Shown: positions 1 through 6,148, counted from the first letter of the stretch. The stretch is 11,380 nt of DNA from DASZMJ01 sp035551935 (GCA_035551935.1 DASZMJ010000175.1:1-11380); one strand, 5' to 3'. Translations and numbers: made by a program. The notes: generated from the sequence alone by a model not told the origin.

Positions 1-2
1 AT

Positions 3-701
3 CACGGTGAGGCGGCTACGCAAGGGATCATTCCAAGATTGAATCTACTCTACGACCCGATTCTTCGATTAGAAAGCAAGTACAAAAATCTTCATTCAAT
101 TGATATGCTATTTACCTACGCCGATTGCAGAAACATCGATCTCAACATTTTTCAAGGGTGGCTTGATTTCTCGCAAAGACACCGGGCTTTCTGCGAGGTC
201 TATTTCGGTCATATTTACGTGAAGCCGAAGTACCTAGACGAGCGATTCTCAAGGGTGGTGGCGGCCCTCACGCTCCTCTGTTCGACCACCGAGGAGACAT
301 CTGATAGGACGAAGTTATTCTTGAAGGCCGTAGAAGCGGCCATGACTGCGAACTTTCCCGAGGAAGAAAGGGAGCTTTTGGGCCACGTTATCCCGACTTC
401 GAGCGAGGTCGAATTACCCATTCGTCTCCGTCGATCCTTGAGAGAGTATTCGGTTTTGATGGATCAGCTGATCGATGACTTCACCGCGTTCGTCCAGGCG
501 GTGTCAGACACCCTCTCCTTCGTCGAGCGACGTGTGGAAGGCCCCCGGCCGCCCCTGAGAGGCGCCAAACTGCTCTACGCCATCGAAAAATTACATGTCA
601 TTATAAAAATAATCGTACTCAAAGAACTTGGATTTAATGATGATAATGTTAATATATTATTAAATAGAAATGTTAAATTTAATTATTTAAAAACATTATA
701 A
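3..701 (+). CDS. ApeA-like HEPN domain protein, C-terminal part (5' end outside window), catalytic motif lost
   Basis: The reading frame is open from base 3, so the gene starts left of the window; a TTG at 39 is only an internal codon. The visible 232 residues end at TAA 699-701. From about codon 70 of the TTG-numbered protein the layout matches the C-terminal HEPN domain of ApeA-type abortive-infection proteins: a helix ending ALTLLCSTTEE, a charged middle, then a FVQAVSDT helix and a terminal helix with LKELGF. ApeA proteins are anti-phage ribonucleases whose HEPN domain carries R-N-x3-H after a D-T pair. Here D-T is followed by L-S-F-V-E-R (bases 513-530), so Arg, Asn and His are replaced by Leu, Ser and Arg. 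The protein is probably catalytically dead or only structural. The last ~120 bases are extremely AT-rich, unlike the neighbours, which suggests recent transfer. The family call is from memory of the profile, moderately sure. Confidence 0.6.
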   Translation, partial: HGEAATQGIIPRLNLLYDPILRLESKYKNLHSIDMLFTYADCRNIDLNIFQGWLDFSQRHRAFCEVYFGHIYVKPKYLDERFSRVVAALTLLCSTTEETSDRTKLFLKAVEAAMTANFPEEERELLGHVIPTSSEVELPIRLRRSLREYSVLMDQLIDDFTAFVQAVSDTLSFVERRVEGPRPPLRGAKLLYAIEKLHVIIKIIVLKELGFNDDNVNILLNRNVKFNYLKTL

Positions 702-720
702 TGTCTATTCTGTTATAGAA
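596..720. other. AT-rich block at the 3' end of the HEPN gene
   Basis: This stretch is overwhelmingly A and T while almost everything to the right is strongly GC-rich. It holds short perfect palindromes: TAATATATTA at 650-659 and ACATTATAATGT at 693-704, the latter spanning the TAA stop codon of the HEPN-like gene. It encodes an Asn/Lys/Ile-rich tail. Composition changes abruptly near 720-740, just before the convergent 405-aa gene. It may mark an insertion boundary or help end the plus-strand transcript; no proper hairpin-plus-T-tract terminator is visible. Confidence 0.55.
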
Positions 721-746
721 ACTCACGAGAATGGATTGCGACGGCG

Positions 747-1964
747 TCAAGTCGGTCGCTTCGCGTGGCGATCGAGGATCGCCGCGGCGTAGTGGACGGG
801 GTCGTTGCCGTCGCGGGCGATCGCGGCGAGGCGTTCGAGTCGGCCGGCGCGCTGGCAGAGCCGGGCGACGCTGGGGCAGAACAGGGCCGACTCTGGCACA
901 CCGGCCAGATGCGTGCTCGCCACGTCGATCGCCTCCTCCAGCCGGCCGAGCCGCGTCAGGAGCACGACCAAGGTCTGCGCCGGCACCGTGTCGCTCGGGC
1001 CGGCGGGCAGGAACTCGGGGTCGATCTCGAAGCCGCCCGGGAGGCCTTGCGCGGGCGCGTCGAGTTTCGCGCGGAAGTGGGCGACGGCCGCGTCGACGTC
1101 CTGGCCGAGCAAAGCCCGCAGGTAGACGGCGTGGTCCTCGTAGGGCCGGTCGAACGGCGGCTCGCCTTCGTAGCGGTGCCGCTCGGAGAGGTTCCGGCCG
1201 TAGTCGGTCAGCTCGACGGCCAAGGCGATCGTCGCCGGGTCGGTCAACAGCGGGGCGAGCCGGACCGTGGACGCCAGGTGCGAGACGTCGATGTGGTAGT
1301 TGTCGTCCTCGAACAGCCACGGCCGCCCTTCGAGGAGGCTCGGGATCGTCGCCCCCTCGGGCGGCCCTGGCTCGCCTCGGCGCGTGATGTCGTAGCGCAG
1401 GCTGGCGACCAATTGTTCATGCAAGTGCCTGGTGAGCCGGTCGGCGCAGGGGATGCGGACCGCGTCATCCGGCGGCAGGTGCTCGAACGCCGTGATCGCC
1501 GAGCACGCGCCGAAGTGGTCGAGGATCAGCTCCCAGCCCCTCCTCGGGTGCGCCCCCTGGTTGAACGCCACCTCGACCACCTTCCCGACCGCCTCGTCCC
1601 CCTGCTGCGGCCGGAACGCCTCGATCGCCTCGACGACCGCCTCCTTCTCGCCGATCGCCCGGAAGTACGGCCACGCCGCCGCGATCTCCCCCGTCTCCAG
1701 CAGCATCCCGCCGACCTTCCGGATTGCTGCGATATATTGATCCTCATATTCCGACCGCTTCGGCTCCGGCAGGTCCATCAGGCTCCCGTCCTGGACCAGC
1801 GGCAGGCCCAGTTCGTGCCTCGCCTTCAGGAGCATCGCGTCGAGCAACGCCCGATATTCACCCCGCTCCGTCAGGTCGGCGATCAGGCGATCGAGCACGG
1901 CCGAAGGGCCGAACTGCTCAAGGATTTCGTCGAGCTCTTCGGGATTGTTTAGCGTTTGAACCAA
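747..1964 (-). CDS. conserved hypothetical helical (TPR-like) protein, 405 aa
   Basis: I do not recognise a named family. The product is soluble, almost entirely predicted helical, with repeated Leu/Ala-rich amphipathic helices (for example residues 20-50, 75-115 and 340-395) that resemble tetratricopeptide-type solenoids; this points to a protein-interaction role, not an enzyme. There is no signal peptide or membrane segment. The start is TTG at 1964: it has AAGGA about nine bases upstream, the frame closes at TAA 1977-1979, and no ATG is near the front. That same TAA is the stop of the HEPN gene in the same frame, only 12 bases upstream, so the two are very likely co-transcribed and may be translationally coupled. 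Base composition is GC-rich like the core genes, in contrast to its HEPN partner. The antisense long ORF across it is a GC shadow. Confidence 0.75.
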   Translation of the reverse strand: MVQTLNNPEELDEILEQFGPSAVLDRLIADLTERGEYRALLDAMLLKARHELGLPLVQDGSLMDLPEPKRSEYEDQYIAAIRKVGGMLLETGEIAAAWPYFRAIGEKEAVVEAIEAFRPQQGDEAVGKVVEVAFNQGAHPRRGWELILDHFGACSAITAFEHLPPDDAVRIPCADRLTRHLHEQLVASLRYDITRRGEPGPPEGATIPSLLEGRPWLFEDDNYHIDVSHLASTVRLAPLLTDPATIALAVELTDYGRNLSERHRYEGEPPFDRPYEDHAVYLRALLGQDVDAAVAHFRAKLDAPAQGLPGGFEIDPEFLPAGPSDTVPAQTLVVLLTRLGRLEEAIDVASTHLAGVPESALFCPSVARLCQRAGRLERLAAIARDGNDPVHYAAAILDRHAKRPT

Positions 1965-1976
1965 TGTACTGGATCC

Positions 1977-2579
1977 TTATTGAGACTGCCCGGTGCTCGG
2001 GCCCGAGAGGTTTTTCGTCCAACGAACTTCGGCTACGATATGTCCACCGACCTTTAGTCCGTAAGAGTAATCCATGCTCATCAAGTACCCGGGTTCGGCC
2101 TGCTCCCTGGGCTGCCTTTCAGCGTAGAACTCATAAGCCGGTCTCGGCCCTGATAATTCAAGATGTTGTAATTCTGCGTCAATGACATTCGTCGCTTCGT
2201 CAAGGTCTACCCAACTGCAGGATCGCGAGGCTTCATGGGCGAGTTCGTTTCGTCGTTTTCTCAAATTGTGAATCTTATTGGCATCTTTAAGATACCCCTG
2301 ATCATCGAGAAAGGTAATTCTCCCATTAAAGTCGGTCCGATACTTCCCTGGCATCACCAGGCCCTTCATCGAGATGAACTGCTCGAGAGCATCGTCGACC
2401 AATGCACCGAGCCTGACATAGAGCAGCGAAGGGAGTAGGGCTTCCAAGATCGGGTTCGGAGCGGGGAGGTGCCCTCCAGCCGCAAGCATGTTCGCCATCT
2501 GGTAATGTTTTGCCAGCTCTGCATCAACGAGAAAACCATTCCAACTAGATTGAATATTATGAATGGATCCGATAGACAT
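1977..2579 (-). CDS. HEPN-domain protein with intact R-N-x3-H motif, probable RNase toxin/defence protein
   Basis: The product is 200 residues from the ATG at 2579. Residues about 45-145 are helical and hold LRKRRNELAHE, a textbook HEPN motif: R110, N111 and H115 form R-N-x3-H (Rx4H), which in the HEPN superfamily is the metal-independent RNA-cleaving site. The C-terminal ~55 residues look beta-rich (aromatic, with YSYGLKVGGH and VAEVRW) and I cannot name that part. The frame is open to 2699, but ATG 2579 has GAGGA five bases upstream and a -10-like TATTAT further up, so I prefer it over ATG 2585 or 2699. Base composition is clearly lower in GC than the flanking genes, a sign of transfer. It sits 12 bases ahead of the 405-aa gene. 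No nucleotidyltransferase (MNT) antitoxin is adjacent. HEPN call good; exact subfamily unknown. Confidence 0.7.
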   Translation of the reverse strand: MSIGSIHNIQSSWNGFLVDAELAKHYQMANMLAAGGHLPAPNPILEALLPSLLYVRLGALVDDALEQFISMKGLVMPGKYRTDFNGRITFLDDQGYLKDANKIHNLRKRRNELAHEASRSCSWVDLDEATNVIDAELQHLELSGPRPAYEFYAERQPREQAEPGYLMSMDYSYGLKVGGHIVAEVRWTKNLSGPSTGQSQ

Positions 2580-2613
2580 GGTCATCCTCGTGCACAGGCC
2601 CAGACTTGCTACC

Positions 2614-2619
2614 ATAATA
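2614..2619 (-). promoter_or_regulatory. putative -10 element for the HEPN gene
   Basis: Reading the minus strand, GGGCTATTATGG places TATTAT about 35 bases upstream of the ATG at 2579, in the 88-base gap after the small membrane-protein gene. A -35 match is weak. The predicted transcript would have a leader of about 28 bases containing the GAGGA ribosome site. This suggests HEPN and the 405-aa gene form their own unit. Confidence 0.35.
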
Positions 2620-2667
2620 GCCCTGGGTGGCCCGGGTAACTTCGGGTCGAGCAGGTCGAAGCGTCGG

Positions 2668-3003
2668 CTATTTGTCCGCCGTCCCCGCCTTGTAGGCAAG
2701 TGCCGCCGAGGCGGCCGACGACAGGATAGAAGTCAACACGGGAACCGCCCATTGCCTCCGCTGCTCGCCATAACACGGCACCAGCAAAACGACGAGGCAG
2801 CAGGCCAGGACGATGCCCAGGACGACCAGGCCGAAGGCCAGCAAAACTTTGGCCCGCCAGAGCTCGAACCCGAGTCGTTGCCGATTCCCCTCGAGGCGGT
2901 CCGAACGCTCGGCGGGGGTCTCGACCGGCCGCAAAGTCTCGACCCGCTCCACAATCGCCGCGACGTAGTCCCACGCCTGCGCCTGGTTGAACCGCTGGGC
3001 CAT
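2668..3003 (-). CDS. small two-TM membrane protein, hypothetical, 111 aa
   Basis: I do not recognise a named family. Residues 1-50 are soluble, helical and charged (RFNQAQAWDYVAAIVERVETL, with several Arg/Glu pairs). Two hydrophobic segments follow, about residues 53-77 (VLLAFGLVVLGIVLACCLVV) and 86-104 (AVPVLTSILSSAASAALAY), joined by a short charged loop (CYGEQRRQW), giving a hairpin in the membrane with the long N-terminal arm probably cytoplasmic. ATG 3003 has GAGGA seven bases upstream, and that GAGGA overlaps the TGA stop of the RHH-like gene at 3013-3015, so the two genes are tightly linked and probably translationally coupled. The stop is TAG at 2668-2670. Its association with an RHH-like gene and an ART remnant suggests an accessory role, but no function can be assigned. 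Confidence 0.7.
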   Translation of the reverse strand: MAQRFNQAQAWDYVAAIVERVETLRPVETPAERSDRLEGNRQRLGFELWRAKVLLAFGLVVLGIVLACCLVVLLVPCYGEQRRQWAVPVLTSILSSAASAALAYKAGTADK

Positions 3004-3012
3004 CGCGGGTCC

Positions 3013-3303
3013 TCAGAAGTCAGAGAACACGACGTCCAGGCCGGACTCGGAGCTCGCGGCGCCGACCAGCTTCCCTTCGTCGTGGAACTTGAGGTAGGCG
3101 CCGTACAGCGCCAGCGCCCGCTCGATCAGGTCAGCCTCGGAGGTACCGAGCTTAGCGGCCATGCCGCGCAGCCCTATCGCCGCACCCGCGGCGACGTCCA
3201 CGGAGATCCGCCGAACGGGGTGAGAGGCCTGGTCGACGAGCCTCGCAGTGTCATGGGCCGCGAGGTGGTGGACGGCGGGCGTATCATCGGGATCAGTGGC
3301 CAT
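3013..3303 (-). CDS. small ribbon-helix-helix-like protein, 96 aa
   Basis: ATG 3303 is preceded by AAGGAG nine bases upstream, which fixes the start well inside a longer open frame that runs to 3675. After a variable, Asp/His-rich N-terminus the protein shows a strand-helix-helix pattern: RRISVDVA (about 31-38), LRGMAAKLGTSEADLIERAL (45-64) and LYGAYLKFHDEGKLV (66-80). This resembles ribbon-helix-helix DNA-binding proteins of the kind used as antitoxins, where the helical part is typically LGxSxADxIxRALALY. The next gene starts 9 bases after the stop, so they form an operon. The gene overlaps the tail of the truncated ART-fold frame upstream. Being the antitoxin of a once-complete ART toxin is an inference; a lone transcription regulator is the alternative. 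Confidence 0.65.
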   Translation of the reverse strand: MATDPDDTPAVHHLAAHDTARLVDQASHPVRRISVDVAAGAAIGLRGMAAKLGTSEADLIERALALYGAYLKFHDEGKLVGAASSESGLDVVFSDF

Positions 3304-3644
3304 GAGATGATTCTCCTTACTTTTCGGGGCCGGCGGGATGACCGCCCTTCTGGGCCCAATCCGCCGGCGCCAGCCGAACAATCGTGGACGAGGCGGATCA
3401 GGCCGCCGAGGACGGCGGTCACGTCGTCCCACCGGCGGGCGCGGCGGATGGCCTCGGCCCAGGGCCAGGTCTGCTGGGGGGCGTACTCCCGGAAGTAGAC
3501 GCCGTGGCCGAGCCAGTCGCCGGGGTTGCGGCTGAAGTCGAGCGGCTCGAGCCCCTGGACGATCCGGAGCGCCAGCGACCGCCTCGTCCCATGATAGCCG
3601 ATGACGGTCCGGTGGTAATCCTCGAAGTGCGGCACGTCGACCAA
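3174..3644 (-). pseudogene. ADP-ribosyltransferase-fold toxin-like gene, C-terminally truncated remnant
   Basis: The first ~85 codons read VIGYHGTRRSLALRIVQG, then DWLGHGVYFREYAPQQTWPW, then AVLGGLIRL. This is the front of ART-fold (DUF3990/PARP-like) proteins: the His of YHGT (H18) and Tyr of GHGVYF (Y50) are the first two residues of the H-Y-E NAD-binding triad. In intact relatives I recall a continuation of about 100 residues after LIRL with a conserved Leu/Asp-rich segment and the third triad position. Here homology ends near base 3390, the frame turns into Arg/Ser/Pro-rich sequence, and it runs antisense-free but out of frame through the RHH gene to 3174. No other frame holds the missing part, so a deletion is likelier than a frameshift. 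Start is TTG 3644 or, better spaced from GAGGAG, GTG 3635. Probably inactive. Confidence 0.55.
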
Positions 3645-3705
3645 CTCCTCGTCCGTCGCCGAGGGCGACCATCACGCCCTTGATCGGCGACGCGGGCGGG
3701 GCCGA

Positions 3706-4671
3706 TCACTGGCCGTCGGCCTTGGAGGGGTCGGGGGCGGTGGCGGGGGCGCCGGGGGGGTCGGCGTCGAGGCGGGCGCCCTCGGAGCGCTTCCAGGTGG
3801 CCCAGCAGCGGGTGTTGTAGCAGTCGACCATGATGTCGCGGACCTCGTCGACCGAGTCGGTGACGATCAGGAGGTTCAGGTCCTCGGGCGAGATCATCCC
3901 CTCGGCGAGCTGGGCATGTTCGATCCAGTCGAGCAGGCCGCGCCAGTAGTCCGAGCGGTAGAGGACGATCGGGAAGCGGCGGATCTTGCGGGTCTGGACG
4001 AGGGTCAAGGACTCGAAGAGCTCGTCGAGGGTGCCGAAGCCGCCGGGGAAGATGGCGAAGCCGTCGGCGTACTTGACGAACATGGTCTTGCGGACGAAGA
4101 AGTAGCGGAAGTTGATGGAGAGGTTCGCGAACGGGTTGGGGGCCTGCTCGAAGGGGAGCTCGATGTTGCAGCCGATCGACAGGCCGCCGGCCTCGCGGGC
4201 GCCGCGGTTGGCGGCCTCCATCGTGCCGGGGCCGCCGCCGGTGATGACGGCGAAGCCGGCCTCGGCGAGCTTGCGGCCCAGCTCGCGGGCCGCCTCGTAA
4301 TCGGGGTGGTCGGCGGCGACCCGGGCCGAGCCGAAGACGGCGACGCTGGCGCCGACCTCGGCCAGGGAGTTGAAGCCGTGGACGAACTCCCCCTGGATGC
4401 GCAGCACCCGCCAGGGGTCGGTGTGGGTGAACGCGGCGTGCTCGGGGGCCAGCGCCCTGGGGACCTTGGGGACGGGGCGATCGAAGAGCTGCTCGTCCTC
4501 GGTCGGCCGGCCGGCCACGGCGCCGGGGATCGTCGCCGGCACGATCAGCCGCCGCGCGGCCGGCGGCTCGTCGGCCTTGCCGTTGCCGTTGCTTTGGTCG
4601 TGGCCGTTGGGGCTGGCGCCGTTGGTCGCGGGATCGAGGGACGGCGGGCGGGGTTCGGAAGGATCGGACAT
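3706..4671 (-). CDS. LOG-family (TIGR00730) nucleotide 5'-monophosphate phosphoribohydrolase
   Basis: This is a Rossmann-fold protein of the LOG/TIGR00730 family, once called lysine decarboxylase-like. Family members hydrolyse the N-glycosidic bond of (cytokinin-type or ordinary) nucleoside 5'-monophosphates, giving free base and ribose 5-phosphate. The core runs from about residue 105 to 285: AVFGSAR (111-117), GGGPGTMEAANRGA (145-158), an RK pair at 194-195 and the diagnostic PGGFGTLDE (209-217). Length is 321 aa, longer than the ~190-aa minimal LOG because of an ~85-residue Pro/Gly/Asn-rich, probably disordered head and a short Pro/Ala tail. ATG 4671 lacks a clear Shine-Dalgarno; TGA is at 3706-3708. 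It is read alone, divergent from the gene at 4911, with a TAGAAT -10-like box at 4781-4786. Exact substrate cannot be told from sequence. Confidence 0.9.
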   Translation of the reverse strand: MSDPSEPRPPSLDPATNGASPNGHDQSNGNGKADEPPAARRLIVPATIPGAVAGRPTEDEQLFDRPVPKVPRALAPEHAAFTHTDPWRVLRIQGEFVHGFNSLAEVGASVAVFGSARVAADHPDYEAARELGRKLAEAGFAVITGGGPGTMEAANRGAREAGGLSIGCNIELPFEQAPNPFANLSINFRYFFVRKTMFVKYADGFAIFPGGFGTLDELFESLTLVQTRKIRRFPIVLYRSDYWRGLLDWIEHAQLAEGMISPEDLNLLIVTDSVDEVRDIMVDCYNTRCWATWKRSEGARLDADPPGAPATAPDPSKADGQ

Positions 4672-4780
4672 CGACGGGGTATCCAGTGGCGGCCCGCGTC
4701 TCGGGCCGCTCGGGGCGTTGGCTCGTTACTTGAGGGCCGTCCCGGCCGGGAGCGGCGGGACGCCTCGCACGACATCTTCC

Positions 4781-4786
4781 ATTCTA
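4781..4786 (-). promoter_or_regulatory. putative -10 element for the LOG-family gene
   Basis: On the minus strand the sequence GTCGTAGAATGG holds TAGAAT, one mismatch from TATAAT, about 110 bases upstream of the ATG at 4671. No convincing -35 hexamer lies 16-18 bases further up. The 239-base divergent spacer 4672-4910 also contains GTCCCG...CGGGAC arms (about 4738-4761), which could fold in either transcript. Confidence 0.3.
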
Positions 4787-4910
4787 CGACCGACGGCCCT
4801 CGCCGGCCCACCCCGCGTTGCCGGCCGACCACGTCGGGGCCATTCCCAAAGGGGTTGGCACGAGGTTATCGTGGGGGTGGCCTGTTTTCGGGCCGCGGGG
4901 GCCGTCGCCG

Positions 4911-5549
4911 ATGATCCATTACCTGGCCGAGGACCCCTGGCCGCTGGCGGGGGCGCTGGCGGCCTTGGGGATGGTCTTCCTGATCGCGTTGCGGGTCACG
5001 CAGCGGGGGGCGTACCTCGTCCGGGGGGTCGTCTGCCTGGCCTTGGCGGGGGCGGTCGTGGCGATCGAGCAGGCCTGGGTCACCGACGCCGAGCGGATCG
5101 AGTGGGTCGTCCACGACCTGGCCCGCGCCGTCCGCGACTCGAACCCCGACGCGGCCGTCGCCTGCCTGGCGCCGGAGGTCGAGATCGCGATGGGGGACGA
5201 CGCCGACGCCCCCGACGGCGTGCTCAACGTCGAAGGGTTCCGCACGATCCTCGCCGGCCTCCACTTCGACCTGCTCCGCGTCTCCCACCTGGAAACCGAG
5301 GCCTTCCCCCGCTCCGGGACCGGCCGCGCCACCTTCGACGTCATGGCCACCGGCCGGACGACCGGCCCCGACCGCTCGACCTTCGGCGCCGCGAAGACCT
5401 CGTGGGACCTCGGCTTCATCCGGACGGGCCCCGGCGTCTGGAAGGTCCGCCGGATCAGCCCCACCGGCGTCGGCGACGAGGCCGCCACCTCGTATGCCCG
5501 CGTCGCCCTCGGCGGCCTGATGCGGCAGTTCACCCGCCCCGGTCGCTGA
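4911..5549 (+). CDS. two-TM membrane protein with NTF2-like C-terminal domain, hypothetical
   Basis: The product is 212 residues from ATG 4911; the frame is open further up to 4818, but the upstream part is Gly/Arg-rich and the ATG sits right before a typical membrane start. Hydrophobic segments are at about residues 11-28 and 36-52, leaving residues 55-212 as one soluble domain. That domain begins with a helix (RIEWVVHDLARAVRDSNPDA), continues with CLAPEVEIAMG and VEGFRTILAGL, and ends with alternating strands such as ATFDVMATG, SWDLGFIRTGPGVWKVRRI. This is the helix-then-curved-sheet order of NTF2-like/SnoaL domains. Such domains bind small ligands or act as protein modules, so no reaction can be named. 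It is the only plus-strand gene of the right part, divergent from the LOG gene and meeting the lipoprotein gene tail to tail with a 12-base gap. Confidence 0.75.
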   Translation: MIHYLAEDPWPLAGALAALGMVFLIALRVTQRGAYLVRGVVCLALAGAVVAIEQAWVTDAERIEWVVHDLARAVRDSNPDAAVACLAPEVEIAMGDDADAPDGVLNVEGFRTILAGLHFDLLRVSHLETEAFPRSGTGRATFDVMATGRTTGPDRSTFGAAKTSWDLGFIRTGPGVWKVRRISPTGVGDEAATSYARVALGGLMRQFTRPGR

Positions 5550-5561
5550 GCACGGCCACGT

Positions 5562-6053
5562 TCACTCCGCGTCCCGCCGCCGCTCGCGCTCCTTCTTGCG
5601 CTCGGGATACTCGAGGATGACGAGCTTGTGCTCCGTCTCGTCGTAGCCGTATTCGAGGTAATACGGCAACGCCGGCAAGCCCTGGCCCTCGGGCTTGAGG
5701 AGGTTGTCGACGAGCTCCTGCGCGGTCTTGGGATAGTCGCCGTTGGCGGCCTGGTAGATGTCGAGGTTGTGCTTCGTCGTCATGACGGCCAGCCGGGCCG
5801 TCTGGGCGACGTACATGTTGGGGTTCGTGGTCGGGTCGATCACCCGCGCCCCCTTCTGCGTCTCCTGGGCGACGGAGCGGACGTCGAAGGTCGTCTTGTT
5901 GAGGATGTCGCGCGGCTGGGCTTCCTCGGCCGTCACGGCCCCCTTCTTCCCGCCCGCCGCGGCCGGTTTCTTCGACGAGGTGCCGCCGTCGCAGCCGACC
6001 ACAAGGGCCAGCGTCGCGGCCAGGGGCAGGGACCAGCAGCGTCGCGCGCTCAT
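5562..6053 (-). CDS. lipoprotein with GspG (pseudopilin)-like C-terminal domain
   Basis: The product is 163 residues from ATG 6053, with GGAGAG about nine bases upstream; the frame itself is open far into surE, which is a shadow. Residues 1-21 are a lipoprotein signal peptide: basic MSARR, hydrophobic core, then VVGC with the lipidated Cys at 21. A Ser/Lys/Ala/Gly-rich linker follows (22-45). Residues 85-148 contain LAVMTTKHNLDIYQAANGDY, PKTAQELVDNLL and ALPYYLEYGYDETEHKLVIL, which resembles the periplasmic part of type II secretion major pseudopilins (GspG: helix, then NGxYPTTxQGL, then strands), but without the N-terminal pilin helix or prepilin cleavage site. The C-terminus is a charged ERKKERERRRD tail. 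It should be anchored to a membrane. Role unknown. A long inverted repeat separates it from surE upstream. Confidence 0.8.
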   Translation of the reverse strand: MSARRCWSLPLAATLALVVGCDGGTSSKKPAAAGGKKGAVTAEEAQPRDILNKTTFDVRSVAQETQKGARVIDPTTNPNMYVAQTARLAVMTTKHNLDIYQAANGDYPKTAQELVDNLLKPEGQGLPALPYYLEYGYDETEHKLVILEYPERKKERERRRDAE

Positions 6054-6086
6054 GGGGCGGTCTCTCCGGTCGTTCCGTTCTTCGGA

Positions 6087-6134
6087 GGGCAGGGCTCGCC
6101 CTGCCTTGCGGAAGAGGCAGGGCGAGCCCTGCCC
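6087..6134. repeat. long perfect inverted repeat (19-bp arms, 10-base loop)
   Basis: GGGCAGGGCTCGCCCTGCC (6087-6105) is exactly repeated in reverse complement at 6116-6134, around the loop TTGCGGAAGA. Each arm is itself nearly self-complementary, so alternative folds are possible. It lies between the surE stop (6149) and the lipoprotein start (6053). It could end the surE transcript, protect its 3' end, or be an interspersed REP-like element; similar GGCAGGGC/GCCCTGCC sequences are, as I recall, recurrent in planctomycete genomes. No T-tract follows on either strand. Confidence 0.85.
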
Positions 6135-6148
6135 TACGGGAAGGTCGC

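Noticed and set aside
765..1952. 395-aa plus-strand open frame opposite the 405-aa gene
   Set aside because: Arg/Val/Asp-rich shadow; the minus-strand frame has a ribosome site, ordinary composition and operon context.
3304..3675. A frameshift rather than a deletion explaining the broken ART gene
   Set aside because: Neither other minus-strand frame contains sequence resembling the expected C-terminal half; one holds the RHH gene, the other Arg-rich shadow.
4855..4870. Sigma-54-like promoter TTGGCACG-N3-TTATC ahead of the two-TM gene
   Set aside because: The -24 half is excellent, but the -12 half reads TC instead of GC and the spacing is off by one, which normally abolishes sigma-54 binding.
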